Shown here piece by piece: positions 33,806 to 42,257 of a DNA stretch of 64,000 nucleotides. Location: contig NZ_JAUSQK010000001.1 of assembly GCF_030811115.1 (NCBI RefSeq), positions 2,294,001 to 2,358,000 of the forward strand, written 5' to 3'. Under the pieces are notes generated by a model. The model had not been told where the DNA came from, made no database searches, and worked only from the letters and a program-made list of their open reading frames with translations. The stretch comes from Olsenella profusa DSM 13989 (GTDB lineage: Bacteria; Actinomycetota; Coriobacteriia; Coriobacteriales; Atopobiaceae). Both the position numbers and the translations under genes were made by a program. The first letter of the stretch is position 1. Each line of letters starts with the position of its first letter.

Positions 33806-34646
33806 GGCCGATGACATCTTCGGGCGGATGTGCACGGACATCATCGAGCATGGTGTCACAACCGAGGGGCAAAGGGTCCGTCCTCACTGGCCCGACGGAA
33901 CCCCTGCCTACACCATCAAGCGTTTCGGCATCTGCAACCGCTACGACCTGAGGGAGGAGTTCCCCGCCCTCACCCTCAGGCGTACGGCCCTCAAGAGCGC
34001 CATGGACGAGATCCTCTGGATCTACCAGCGAAAGTCCAACGACATCCACGACCTCAACAGCCACATCTGGGACGAGTGGGCAGACGAGACGGGCTCCATC
34101 GGCAAGGCCTACGGCTATCAGGTGGGTCAGGTCTCCCATTACCCCGATGGGGACTTCGACCAGATGGATCGCGTTCTCAAGGACCTCCGCGAGAACCCCT
34201 ATAGCCGTCGCATCATGACGAATCTCTACACGTTCTCCGACCTCTCCGAGATGCACCTCTACCCCTGCGCCTACAATGCCATCTACAACGTGACGCAGGA
34301 GCCCGGGGTCGAGAAGCCCACCCTCAACATGCTGCTCGTGCAGCGCAGCCAGGACGTGCTCGCCGCCAACAACTGGAACGTCTGCCAGTACGCCCTCCTG
34401 CTCATGATGGTGGCCCAGTCCGTGGACATGGTGGCCGGCGAGCTGGTGCACATGATCGCCGACGCCCACATCTACGACCGCCATGTGGACATCGTCAGGG
34501 AGCTCGTCCGGCGACCGCACCACCCCGCTCCGCACGTGGCCCTCAACCCCCTGGTCACGAACTTCTACGACTTCACGACCGATGACCTCATCGTGGAGGG
34601 CTACGAGCACGGCCCGCAGGTGAGGGACATTCCCATCGCCATCTAG
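33798..34646 (+). CDS. thyA: Thymidylate synthase
   Basis: 282-aa ThyA, making dTMP from dUMP with methylene-THF. Seen: Arg-containing GVTTEGQRVRPHWPDGTPAYTIK, EILWIYQRKSNDIHDLN, the active-site block EMHLYPCAYNAIYNV with the nucleophilic Cys, LNMLLVQRSQDVLAANNWNVCQYALLLMMVAQ and the AHIYDRHVDIV dUMP-binding motif. The LYPCAYN active site resembles the Bacillus/phage phi3T type rather than the E. coli PPCHxxYQ type. Start is TTG at 33798, overlapping the previous gene; GGAAGA lies just upstream. No in-frame ATG fits the family N-terminus. Its neighbour is dihydrofolate reductase, which recycles its DHF product. Confidence 0.93.
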   Translation: MSRADDIFGRMCTDIIEHGVTTEGQRVRPHWPDGTPAYTIKRFGICNRYDLREEFPALTLRRTALKSAMDEILWIYQRKSNDIHDLNSHIWDEWADETGSIGKAYGYQVGQVSHYPDGDFDQMDRVLKDLRENPYSRRIMTNLYTFSDLSEMHLYPCAYNAIYNVTQEPGVEKPTLNMLLVQRSQDVLAANNWNVCQYALLLMMVAQSVDMVAGELVHMIADAHIYDRHVDIVRELVRRPHHPAPHVALNPLVTNFYDFTTDDLIVEGYEHGPQVRDIPIAI

Positions 34647-34661
34647 CATCGAGGAGAGACC

Positions 34662-35186
34662 ATGAGGGCAATCGTCTCCGTGACGAACGATTGGGGCATT
34701 GGCCGAGATGGGCGGCTGCTGGTGCCCAACAAGGCGGACATGCATCACTTCGTGGAGCTCACACGTGGCTGCACCGTGCTCATGGGACGCATGACGTTCG
34801 AGGGCCTTCCCAAGGGGCCCCTCAGGGGAAGGCGTAACGTCATCGTCTCCCACAACGGCACCTACGAGCGCACCGGGTTCCCGCGAACGGGCTCGGGTGA
34901 CGTTCCTGGCTATGAGGTGTGCACTTCCTTCGAGGACGCCTTGACGGCCGTCGCGGGCGACGGCGCCGACCGGGTGTGGCTCATAGGGGGCGAGAGCCTG
35001 TACCGCGCCCTGCTCCCGGCCTGCAGTGAGGTGGAGGTCACCAAAAATGACACGTGCATCCCCGCGGACGCCTTCTTTCCCGACCTCGACGAGGATGCCG
35101 CATGGGAGGTCGTGCGGCGCAGCTCGGGCGGCACTACGGATGACGGCGTCACGTTCGAGTACGTCACCTATCGTCGCGGCGCATGA
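34662..35186 (+). CDS. folA: Dihydrofolate reductase
   Basis: 174-aa DHFR, reducing the DHF produced by ThyA. Seen: MRAIVSVTNDWGIGRDGRLL at the N-terminus, KADMHHFVELTRGCTVLMGRMTFEGLP with the NADPH-binding GRMTFE region, and VWLIGGESLYRALL. GAGGAGAGACC precedes the ATG, 15 bp after the thyA stop, so the two are cotranscribed. The Leu-rich N-terminal variant LVPNKADMHHF replaces the more common PW motif, fairly common in Coriobacterial enzymes (recollection, not checked). Followed by a terminator hairpin. Confidence 0.9.
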   Translation: MRAIVSVTNDWGIGRDGRLLVPNKADMHHFVELTRGCTVLMGRMTFEGLPKGPLRGRRNVIVSHNGTYERTGFPRTGSGDVPGYEVCTSFEDALTAVAGDGADRVWLIGGESLYRALLPACSEVEVTKNDTCIPADAFFPDLDEDAAWEVVRRSSGGTTDDGVTFEYVTYRRGA

Positions 35187-35212
35187 CGCCCAGACACATC
35201 CACGAGCAAGAA

Positions 35213-35242
35213 GGGGGCTCCCGGCATCAGCCGGAAGCCCCC
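35213..35242 (+). terminator. Hairpin terminator after folA
   Basis: GGGGGCT at 35213-35219 pairs with AGCCCCC at 35236-35242, and CCGGC with GCCGG inside, around one mismatch and a 4-nt loop. Lies 26 bp after the folA stop; no strong T-run. Confidence 0.65.
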
Positions 35243-35645
35243 TCATGCCACGCGTCGTGCCCCCTCTTCGATCTCCTTGATGGCCTCTCAGCGGCATCCT
35301 TGTCCTTGACGTTGGCGTTAGTCACTGACGGCGAGACCGTCACCTTGTCACCATCCACCTTGACGTCCTCGATCTCATAGTCGAAGTGCTTGAGCACATG
35401 ACCCCTCAACTCGTAGGGGTCGATGTCATGCCGCTCCATCCCATCCAGATCGGACTGGCCGACATTACCCATGTAGGGCCTGAGGTTCTCTCCTCGGTGG
35501 GGTTCTTACATGCGTCACGTCCTTCGTGGAAGACTCGATGAGCTCCTGGTCGTTCTGACAGGTAGAAACCCACGGTCATGTCGGCAGCGACGGCGGCGGC
35601 GCCGGCCACGGTCACCATGCGTCGCATCATGCTTCGTGCGTTCAT
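35227..35645 (-). pseudogene. Frameshifted secreted/lipoprotein remnant (DUF5105-like)
   Basis: Read leftwards from the ATG at 35645 (GGGGGAGGAGAC upstream), a signal-peptide-like start MNARSMMRRMVTVAGAAAVA leads into HEGRDACKNPTEE. The frame then slips near 35491-35500. The homologous sequence continues in another frame as NLRPYMGNVGQSDLDGME and HVLKHFDYEIEDVKVDGDKV, ending in non-homologous sequence over the folA terminator. The pattern (TEEN, IDPYELRGHVLKHFDYEIxDVKVDGD) resembles small secreted DUF5105 proteins of Actinobacteria, but the C-terminal half is lost. An unannotated programmed frameshift is possible but unlikely. Confidence 0.6.
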
Positions 35646-35752
35646 GTCTCCTCCCCCATGCATATGGCAGAGAAAGCCTCTTGTGCGCATAGAGTACTTC
35701 ACGAGACGGTATCGCCACCCCTTCGAATGAGAGGGTGACACCGGCGCGGCGT

Positions 35753-35778
35753 GGGCCGGGTCCTGTGGGACCCGGCCC
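35753..35778 (-). terminator. Terminator hairpin downstream of the APH-like gene
   Basis: GGGCCGGGTCC at 35753-35763 with GGACCCGGCCC at 35768-35778: 11 perfect pairs, 4-nt loop, 26 bp after the stop of the kinase gene (minus strand). Confidence 0.7.
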
Positions 35779-35803
35779 GATAGCGCTAGGGTGATGCCCG
35801 GCC

Positions 35804-36580
35804 TCACTCGTAGTCGTTTGACTCGCTCACCATGGAGCGCAGGAACTCCTCGTTCCCCTTGCGGCCACGCGAGAGCTCGGCGGCGGCCACGACGGGCAGC
35901 CAGTAGCGAACCTTCTGCTTGGGCATGTCCGCGTACCTGGAGTACGCATCGAGATAGGCGTCCGCAAGGGCAGGGAAGGTGAGCTTGAAGAGGATGTAGG
36001 TCATGGCCGCATCCGCCTCGGGCAAGCCAATAGTGACGTGCGTCCAGTCGCAGACGCAGACGCCCTGCTCCCCCACGACCACATTGGAGGGATTGAAGTC
36101 GCCATGACAGATGGCCCTGCCGGAGCGCAGACGGTCGGCCCTCATCTGCAGATCGTAGCGAGCACTGGGGTCGAGACCCTCCACGCGCCCGATCATACGC
36201 ACGACCTTCGCGGACTGATGGGTGAGCGCGGCGGGCACGGGGGCTTGCTGAACCTTGATCTGGAGGTCAACGAACTGGTCGAGCAGCTCGCCCTCCCTGG
36301 GCGTACCCCCTGCATCCAGCAGCTGCTCCGCGAGCGTCGTGCCCTCGAAGCAATCCGTCGCAAGTGCCCAGCTGCCGTCCTTGAGACGAGACACCTCAAT
36401 GACCTCGGGCGTCTCAACCGGAAGGTCACCCTCGGCAACGCGTGCGAGGTTGAGCGCCTCGCGGAAGACGTCGCTGGCGGGCTTGGTGGGAACGAATGCC
36501 TTTACGATTCTGTCGCCATCACGATAGACGACCTTGTTGTGTCGGGTGACAAGCTCAACCTTGTTGCCTGATAGCTCCAT
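35804..36580 (-). CDS. APH/choline-kinase-like phosphotransferase
   Basis: 258-aa protein-kinase-fold small-molecule kinase. Catalytic loop ICHGDFNPSNVVV (Brenner motif HxDxxxxN) at about residues 156-168 and the metal-binding CDWTHVTIGLPEADAA at about 175-190 are intact. The N-terminus YRDGDRIVKAFVPTKPASDVFREALNLARV supplies the Lys region. The substrate could be an aminoglycoside, choline, or a sugar; the fold alone does not decide. GGGAGG lies about 9 nt before the ATG; it starts 30 bp after the adhE stop on the same strand, so it may be cotranscribed with adhE. It ends at a clear terminator. Confidence 0.8.
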   Translation of the reverse strand: MELSGNKVELVTRHNKVVYRDGDRIVKAFVPTKPASDVFREALNLARVAEGDLPVETPEVIEVSRLKDGSWALATDCFEGTTLAEQLLDAGGTPREGELLDQFVDLQIKVQQAPVPAALTHQSAKVVRMIGRVEGLDPSARYDLQMRADRLRSGRAICHGDFNPSNVVVGEQGVCVCDWTHVTIGLPEADAAMTYILFKLTFPALADAYLDAYSRYADMPKQKVRYWLPVVAAAELSRGRKGNEEFLRSMVSESNDYE

Positions 36581-36610
36581 CCTGTGCTTCCTCCCAATTG
36601 AGCGTAGCGG

Positions 36611-39229
36611 TTAATCCTCGTAGGAACTTGCGGGGCGATCATAGTAGGCATCAAGGTAGAGTTCCTTGATCTCGCTCACAAGTGGATAGCGGGGGTTGGC
36701 GCCTGTGCATTGATCGTTGAATGCCTGGAGACTCATCTCGTCCAGCGTCTTGAGGAAGTAGTCCTCGTCCACGCCATACTCCGCGATGGTGTGCTTGACG
36801 CCCACGTAATCGAAGAGCTCGCCGATCTTGTCGAGGAACTTCTCGAAGACCTCGGCATCATCCGTGCCCGTGACGCCACAGTAGCGCGCGGCCTCGGCAT
36901 AGCGGGCCAGGGTCTTGGGATGGTCGTACTGCGGGAAGGTGCCCATCTTGCAGGGGCGCTCGGCCGCGTTGTAGCGCATGATGCGCCGCAGGATGACCGC
37001 GTTGGCCCAACCGTGCGGAATGTGGTGGAAGGCACCCAGCTTGTGGGCCATGGAGTGGTTGACGCCCAGAAACGCACTGGCAAAGGCAAGGCCACCCAGG
37101 CAGGAGGCATTGGCCATGTGGTCGCGTGCCTCGACGTCGTTGGGGTTGTCATACGCGCGAGGCAGATAGTCGAAGACGAGCCTCATGCCGCGCAGGGCAT
37201 AGCCGTCCGTCATGTCAGAGGCCATGACGGAGACGTAGGCCTCAAGGCAGTGCGTGAGCACGTCCACGCCGGAGGCGGAGGTGAGGCCCTTGGGCTGCGT
37301 CATCATGTTGTCGGTATCCACGATGGCCATGTTGGGCATGAGCTCGTAGTCGGTGATGGGCCACTTCACGCCCGTCTCGGCATCGGTGATGATGGCGAAC
37401 GGCGTGACCTCGGAGCCCGTGCCGGAGCTGGTGGGGATGGCGACGAAGAAGGCCTTCTTGCCCATCTTGGGGAAGTCGTAGACCCTCTTGCGGATGTCCA
37501 TGAAGTCCATGGACATGTCCTCGAAGCGCTCGTCGGGGTTCTCGTACATGGACCACATGATCTTGCCGGCGTCCATGGCCGACCCACCGCCGATGGCGAT
37601 GATCACATCAGGGGCGAAGGCGCGCAGCTGCTTGACGCCCTCGAGCGCGTCCTGCAGCTTGGGGTCGGGCGAGATGTTCCAGAAGCTGGAGTGCACGATG
37701 CCCATCTTGTCGAGGGGTTCCTCGATCTTGCGCGTAAATCCGCTCTCGAACAGGAACTTGTCCGTGACGATGAAGGCGCGCCTCTTGCCATAGACCTCCT
37801 TGAGCTCGCGGAGCGCGACGGGCATGCAGCCCTTCTTGAAGTAGACCTTCTCGGGGGTGCGAAGCCACAGCATGTTCTCACGCCTCTCAGCGACGGACTT
37901 TATGTTCAGGAGGTTGTTGACGCCCACGTTGCCGCTCACGGAGTTGCCGCCGTAGGAGCCACATCCCAGCGTGAGCGATGGGGTGAGCATGAAGTTGTAG
38001 ATGTCGCCGATGCCACCCTGGGCTGCCGGGGTGTTGATGAGGATGCGGCAGGTCTTCATGGCGCTCTCGTGCTTGGCCATCCTCTCGCTCTCGTGCGTGT
38101 CGATGAAGAGCGAGCTGGTATGGCCATAGCCGCCGTCGGCAATGAGGCGCGAGGCCTTGGCCAGAGCATCGTCGAAGTCGGATGCACGATACATGCCCAG
38201 GATGGTCGTGAGCTTTTCGTGAGCCCACGGCTCGGAGGGGTCGACGGAGGTCACCTCGCCAATGAGCACCTTGGTGCTGGCGGGCACGGAAACCCCTGCC
38301 GCTTCGGCGATGTAGGGGGCCTTCTGGCCGACCATCTTGGCGTTGACGCCACCGTTGACGATGACGGTGTTGCCGACCTTGGCAATCTCGTCGCCCTTGA
38401 GGAAGTAGCAGCCACGGCGTTCGAACTCGGCCTTCACGGCATCGTACACGTCGTCCAGGACGATGACGTTCTGTTCGGTGGCACAGATCATGCCATTGTC
38501 GAACGTCTTGGAATGGATGATGGAATTGACGGAGAGCTGAATGTCGGCGGAGCTGTCGATGATGGCGGGGTTGTTGCCCGGCCCCACGCCCAAGGCGGGC
38601 TTGCCGGAGCTGTAGGCGGCACTCACCATGCCAGGGCCACCCGTCGCCAGGATGCAGTCCACGGAACCCATGAGGGCACCCGTGAGCTCGATGGTGGGAG
38701 ATGGCACCCAGTCGATGATGCCCTTGGGACATCCGGCGGCCTCCGCCGCATCGCGCACGATGCGCGCGGCCTCGATGGTGCATGCCTTGGCACGGGGATG
38801 CGGGCTGATGATGATGGCATTACGCGTCTTCAGGCAGACGAGCGTCTTGAAGACGGCCGTGGAGGTGGGATTGGTCGTAGGGATGACTGCCGCAATGATG
38901 CCCAGGGGCTCGGCGATCCTCTTGAAGCCGTAGGCCTTGTCCTCCTCGATGACGCCACAGGTCTTGGTGTGCTTGTAGGCGTTGTAGATGTACTCGGAGG
39001 CGTAATGGTTCTTGATGACCTTGTCCTCCATGACGCCCATGCCGGTCTCGTCGACCGCCATCTGGGCGAGTGGGATACGGGCCTTGTTGGCAGCAAGAGC
39101 AGCCTGGTAGAAGATCTCGTCGACCTTCTCCTGGCTGAACGTTGCAAACTCAGCCTGTGCTGCACGCATCTCCTGAATGCGGGTAGCCAGCGCCTCGACG
39201 CTGTCGATCCTGGTTGCTGTCTGATCCAT
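36611..39229 (-). CDS. adhE: Bifunctional acetaldehyde-CoA/alcohol dehydrogenase
   Basis: 872-aa AdhE, reducing acetyl-CoA via acetaldehyde to ethanol with two NADH. The N-terminal CoA-acylating aldehyde dehydrogenase (about 1-440) has GVGPGNNPAIIDSSADI and NGMICATEQNVIVLDD with the catalytic Cys. A linker with GGNSVSGNVGVNNLLNIK leads into the C-terminal iron-dependent alcohol dehydrogenase, which has FVAIPTSSGTGSEVTPFAII and the iron-binding histidines in GVNHSMAHKLGAFHHIPHGWANAVI. Length is typical for filament-forming AdhE (about 870-890 aa). GGGGGAGC precedes the ATG, and a long leader of about 220 nt separates it from a TATAAT box. Confidence 0.96.
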   Translation of the reverse strand: MDQTATRIDSVEALATRIQEMRAAQAEFATFSQEKVDEIFYQAALAANKARIPLAQMAVDETGMGVMEDKVIKNHYASEYIYNAYKHTKTCGVIEEDKAYGFKRIAEPLGIIAAVIPTTNPTSTAVFKTLVCLKTRNAIIISPHPRAKACTIEAARIVRDAAEAAGCPKGIIDWVPSPTIELTGALMGSVDCILATGGPGMVSAAYSSGKPALGVGPGNNPAIIDSSADIQLSVNSIIHSKTFDNGMICATEQNVIVLDDVYDAVKAEFERRGCYFLKGDEIAKVGNTVIVNGGVNAKMVGQKAPYIAEAAGVSVPASTKVLIGEVTSVDPSEPWAHEKLTTILGMYRASDFDDALAKASRLIADGGYGHTSSLFIDTHESERMAKHESAMKTCRILINTPAAQGGIGDIYNFMLTPSLTLGCGSYGGNSVSGNVGVNNLLNIKSVAERRENMLWLRTPEKVYFKKGCMPVALRELKEVYGKRRAFIVTDKFLFESGFTRKIEEPLDKMGIVHSSFWNISPDPKLQDALEGVKQLRAFAPDVIIAIGGGSAMDAGKIMWSMYENPDERFEDMSMDFMDIRKRVYDFPKMGKKAFFVAIPTSSGTGSEVTPFAIITDAETGVKWPITDYELMPNMAIVDTDNMMTQPKGLTSASGVDVLTHCLEAYVSVMASDMTDGYALRGMRLVFDYLPRAYDNPNDVEARDHMANASCLGGLAFASAFLGVNHSMAHKLGAFHHIPHGWANAVILRRIMRYNAAERPCKMGTFPQYDHPKTLARYAEAARYCGVTGTDDAEVFEKFLDKIGELFDYVGVKHTIAEYGVDEDYFLKTLDEMSLQAFNDQCTGANPRYPLVSEIKELYLDAYYDRPASSYED

Positions 39230-39451
39230 GTGCTCCCCCTACGTACTCGCGTCTGACACGAACGCCCCCCGTCCCTGACATATGCCCCTCTTGGAAGCAC
39301 GCATGACAGACACCAAACGGGAAGACGAGCCTACGAACAACAGGCAGTGCGGCAGCGTGGCACCGTTATCGACCGCTTGCCGAGGAGAACCGCACGCTCA
39401 ATTCTCTTTGGGCACCACTCGCGGAAAAGGCGACCAGTGACTGCCACATTT

Positions 39452-39457
39452 CATTAT
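39452..39457 (-). promoter_or_regulatory. -10 box of adhE in the 292-bp upstream gap
   Basis: TATAAT on the minus strand about 225 bp before the adhE start, giving a long untranslated leader. The -35 match is weak. I see no other gene in 39230-39521, and no clear Rex-like TTGTGA dyad. Confidence 0.45.
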
Positions 39458-39521
39458 AGGCCATAGTCTCGGCTCCGTCGGTGGATTTGGGAGCGAACCT
39501 CTGGTGTGGGGAGACATCGCC

Positions 39522-40271
39522 TCACGCATGCGCCCACTCGCGTGCAAGCTTGCGTTCCAGATCCATGACCTGGAACTTTGCATTCTCTGGTACGGCGATG
39601 ATACGACGCCAGCCATCCTCGTTGCGCAGCCGGAAATCGACGAGGGGGCCAAAGCCGCCCGTGAGCTGGGACGAGGCAACGGGGAAGCTGGGGTCCGTCT
39701 TCAGACCGGGGTAGCGCACCTCCCCCACGCATGGATGGCAGCACAGATACGACGCGACCGCCTGCGCGGCATCACCGGCCGCACGCCGGCGCGCGTCGAG
39801 TGCATGGAGCGTGTCCGCAGTGGGGGCGCACCGCCGCGTGGCCCGGGCGTCGAGGCGCGCCGCAAGGCCGGCACAGCCATGGGCACCCTGCCCTGCGTCA
39901 CGGCTGAGCCCTACGGCGACGAGGGATGCGGCCTCTCCCCCCTCACCAACGGGTGCCAGGGAGACATCAGCCCCCAGGCGGGTGGCGGCACAGCCAAAGA
40001 ACGTCGTGAGCGTAAGGTCGACCACAAGGGGCGTGCCCGCCGCCGCGCGCTGGCGCGCCAGCGCGCGGACGTCGTGCATCGCGATGGGTCTGCCCGAGAG
40101 CGGTGCCACCACATCCCCGGCATCCAGCCCCAGCATCTCGACGCAGGTGGCCACGTCCGCCGCCGGCACGAGCCACACCTTGGCATGTGCGCCCAGCGCC
40201 CGCGCCAACAGCCGGTCGGGAGCGGGGCGCGGGGAGTCTCCCGAACCAGCATGCCTCACGGACGCACCCAT
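39522..40271 (-). CDS. Truncated Cys/Met-metabolism PLP-fold protein without the Schiff-base lysine
   Basis: 249-aa protein resembling the middle and end of cystathionine gamma-synthase-type enzymes (usual length about 380). TPLVVDLTLTTFFGCAATRLGADV aligns with the PLP-binding VVDNTFATPYLQRPLxLGADI block. CCHPCVGEVRYPGLKTDPSF and QLTGGFGPLVDFRL match VYYPGLxxHP and GFGGMLSF. Where the family has SxTKY with the PLP lysine, this protein has SLAPVGEGGE, and about 120 N-terminal residues including the PLP-phosphate site are absent. Catalysis by the usual mechanism is therefore unlikely. RBS GAGAGGGGG upstream; it starts 33 bp after the thrS stop and is probably cotranscribed. Function unknown. 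Confidence 0.65.
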   Translation of the reverse strand: MGASVRHAGSGDSPRPAPDRLLARALGAHAKVWLVPAADVATCVEMLGLDAGDVVAPLSGRPIAMHDVRALARQRAAAGTPLVVDLTLTTFFGCAATRLGADVSLAPVGEGGEAASLVAVGLSRDAGQGAHGCAGLAARLDARATRRCAPTADTLHALDARRRAAGDAAQAVASYLCCHPCVGEVRYPGLKTDPSFPVASSQLTGGFGPLVDFRLRNEDGWRRIIAVPENAKFQVMDLERKLAREWAHA

Positions 40272-40304
40272 GGAAGCCCCCTCTCAATCGCTCTGTGTGA
40301 TGCC

Positions 40305-42071
40305 CTAGCCGCGGCGTTCGGCGACCTCCGCCGTCACGTCTGCGATGAAGTCGTCCAGGCTGCGCTGCACGGTCTCCCCCGAGCGATCGCGCACGGAGAT
40401 GTTGCCCGCCTCGACCTCCCTCTCGCCCAGGATGAGCATGTAGGGGACACGGTCGATGGAACGTGCCTCGCGGATCTTGTAGCCGATCTTCTCGTTGCGC
40501 CCGTCCACCTTCACGCGCAGACCGGCAGCGCGCAGGCTCCTGCCCACGTCCTCGGCATAGGCAAGGCTCTTCTCGGAGACGGGCAGCACCTTCACCTGGC
40601 AGGGCGAGAGCCACGTGGGGAACTTGCCCTCGTACTGCTCGATGAGCATGCCGCAGAAGCGCTCGAAGCTACCGAAGCCCGCGCGATGGATCATGATGGG
40701 ACGCCGCTTGCTGCCATCGGATGCGGTGTACTCGAGCTCGAAGCGCTCGGGCAGCTGGAAGTCCAGCTGGATGGTGCCGCACTGCCAGGTGCGCCCCAGA
40801 CAGTCCTGCAGGTGGAAGTCGATCTTGGGGCCGTAGAACGCGCCGTCGCCCGGGTTGAGGGTGTACGCGACGCCCATGGACTCCAGGGCCTCCTTGAGGC
40901 CGGCCTCGGCCCGCTCCCAGTCCTCGTCGGAACCCATGCAGTCGTCGGGACGGGTGGAGAGCTCAACCCTGTAGGGGAAGCCAAACTGGTGATAGTAGGT
41001 GGTGATGAGGTGCGCGGTGTCGGTGACCTGATCGGTGATCTGCTCGGGTGTGATGAAGAGGTGGGCGTCGTCCTGCGTGAACTCGCGCACGCGGAAGAGG
41101 CCGTGGAGCGCTCCCTTGAGCTCGTGGCGGTGGTCCAGCCCCGCCTCCGCCAGCTTGAGCGGGAGGTCACGGTAGGAGCGCGGCCGGCTCCTGTAGATGA
41201 GGCAGGCGCCTGGGCAGTTCATGGGCTTGACGGCGAAGTCCTCGTCGTCGATCCGGGTCGTGTACATGTTGTCCTTGTAGTGGTCCCAGTGGCCGGAGGT
41301 CTCCCAGAGGCTGCGCGAGAGGATGATGGGGGTCTGCACCTGCTCGTAGCCGTAGGCGTCCTGCATCTCCTGCCAGTACTGCATGAGGGCGTTCTTCACG
41401 CGCATGCCGTTGGGCAGCCAGAACGGGAAGCCCGGGCCGGCGTCGCTCGTCATGAAGAGCTCCATCTCGCGACCGATCCTGCGGTGGTCGCGCCTCTCGG
41501 CCTCGGCGAGCAGCCTGAAGTGCTCGTCCATCTCGGCCTTGCTGCGGAATGCCACGCCACTCACGCGCGTGAGCATCTTGTTGGCCTTGTCGCCCCTCCA
41601 ATAGGCGCCCGAGACGCCCGTGAGCCTGAAGGCCTTGAGCGCCTTGGTGTAGAGCAGGTGGGGGCCCACGCACATGTCGACATACTCGCCCTGCCTGTAG
41701 AAGGTGATGCGGGCATCGGCGGGAAGGTCGGCGATGTGCTCCACCTTGTACTTCGCGCCACGCTCCCGCATGTGGGCGAGGGCCTTCTCGCGGGGGAGCT
41801 CGTAGGTCTCGAACTTGAGGTTCTCCTTGCAGATCCTCCTCATCTCCTCCTCGATGGCAGGGAGGTCGTCCTCGGAGATCCTGGTGCCCTCGGGGAGGTC
41901 GATGTCGTAGTAGAAGCCGCCTTCCGTGGCGGGGCCATAGGCGAAGTCAGCCTCTGGGTACAGGCGCTTGATGGCCTGGGCCATGATGTGGGCCGCGGAG
42001 TGGCGGATGACATGGAGCTCCTCGTCCTCGGGGATCTCGTCGACGCGGCCATCGTTGAACAGTGCTTTCAT
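40305..42071 (-). CDS. thrS: Threonyl-tRNA synthetase (lacking the N-terminal TGS domain)
   Basis: 588-aa class II synthetase. The N-terminal editing domain is present with its metal-binding HSAAHIMAQAIKRLYP and YVDMCVGPHLLYT. The catalytic core has motif 2 (HRHELKGALHGLFRVREFTQDD), KPMNCPGACLIYRSRPRSYRDLP with the zinc Cys, and motif 3 (IMIHRAGFGSFERF). The C-terminal anticodon-binding domain has VLPVSEKSLAYAEDVGRSLRAAG. At MKALFNDGRVDEIPE the protein starts directly before the editing domain; the approximately 60-residue TGS domain of most bacterial ThrRS is not present. Start at 42071 has AGAGAGG. A strong hairpin lies in its leader. Confidence 0.94.
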   Translation of the reverse strand: MKALFNDGRVDEIPEDEELHVIRHSAAHIMAQAIKRLYPEADFAYGPATEGGFYYDIDLPEGTRISEDDLPAIEEEMRRICKENLKFETYELPREKALAHMRERGAKYKVEHIADLPADARITFYRQGEYVDMCVGPHLLYTKALKAFRLTGVSGAYWRGDKANKMLTRVSGVAFRSKAEMDEHFRLLAEAERRDHRRIGREMELFMTSDAGPGFPFWLPNGMRVKNALMQYWQEMQDAYGYEQVQTPIILSRSLWETSGHWDHYKDNMYTTRIDDEDFAVKPMNCPGACLIYRSRPRSYRDLPLKLAEAGLDHRHELKGALHGLFRVREFTQDDAHLFITPEQITDQVTDTAHLITTYYHQFGFPYRVELSTRPDDCMGSDEDWERAEAGLKEALESMGVAYTLNPGDGAFYGPKIDFHLQDCLGRTWQCGTIQLDFQLPERFELEYTASDGSKRRPIMIHRAGFGSFERFCGMLIEQYEGKFPTWLSPCQVKVLPVSEKSLAYAEDVGRSLRAAGLRVKVDGRNEKIGYKIREARSIDRVPYMLILGEREVEAGNISVRDRSGETVQRSLDDFIADVTAEVAERRG

Positions 42072-42096
42072 ATCGACCTCTCTTTGGCCCATACGG

Positions 42097-42132
42097 GCGG
42101 CGACCTGGGCCTCGTGTGGCTCAGGTCGCCGC
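42097..42132 (-). promoter_or_regulatory. 15-bp leader hairpin upstream of thrS
   Basis: Positions 42097-42111 pair with 42118-42132 (14 Watson-Crick pairs and one G-U, 6-nt loop), ending 26 nt before the thrS start and a few bases before its ribosome site. A TAGACT -10-like box lies about 100 bp before the start, so the hairpin is in the mRNA leader. No T-run follows, which argues for translational or processing control rather than simple termination. No T-box sequence was recognised. Confidence 0.55.
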
Positions 42133-42257
42133 GACCATACCATGCTCGTACTGCACGGCTAGTCTACAACATTCGCCGCCTTGACCGCTCGCCACCAAAA
42201 AGGCGACAAATGGGGCAGGTCGTGCCACGATGCGCGACTATGGGCATGGTGGCACGG

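Noticed and set aside
36710-39256. 848-codon open frame on the plus strand opposite adhE
   Set aside because: Antisense shadow of a high-GC gene; no ribosome site and Gly/Val/Asp/His-rich non-homologous sequence.
42072-42160. T-box riboswitch before thrS (and before valS)
   Set aside because: The leaders are under about 120 nt, I see no TGGNACCGCG-like sequence or specifier stem, and the hairpins have no U-tract.
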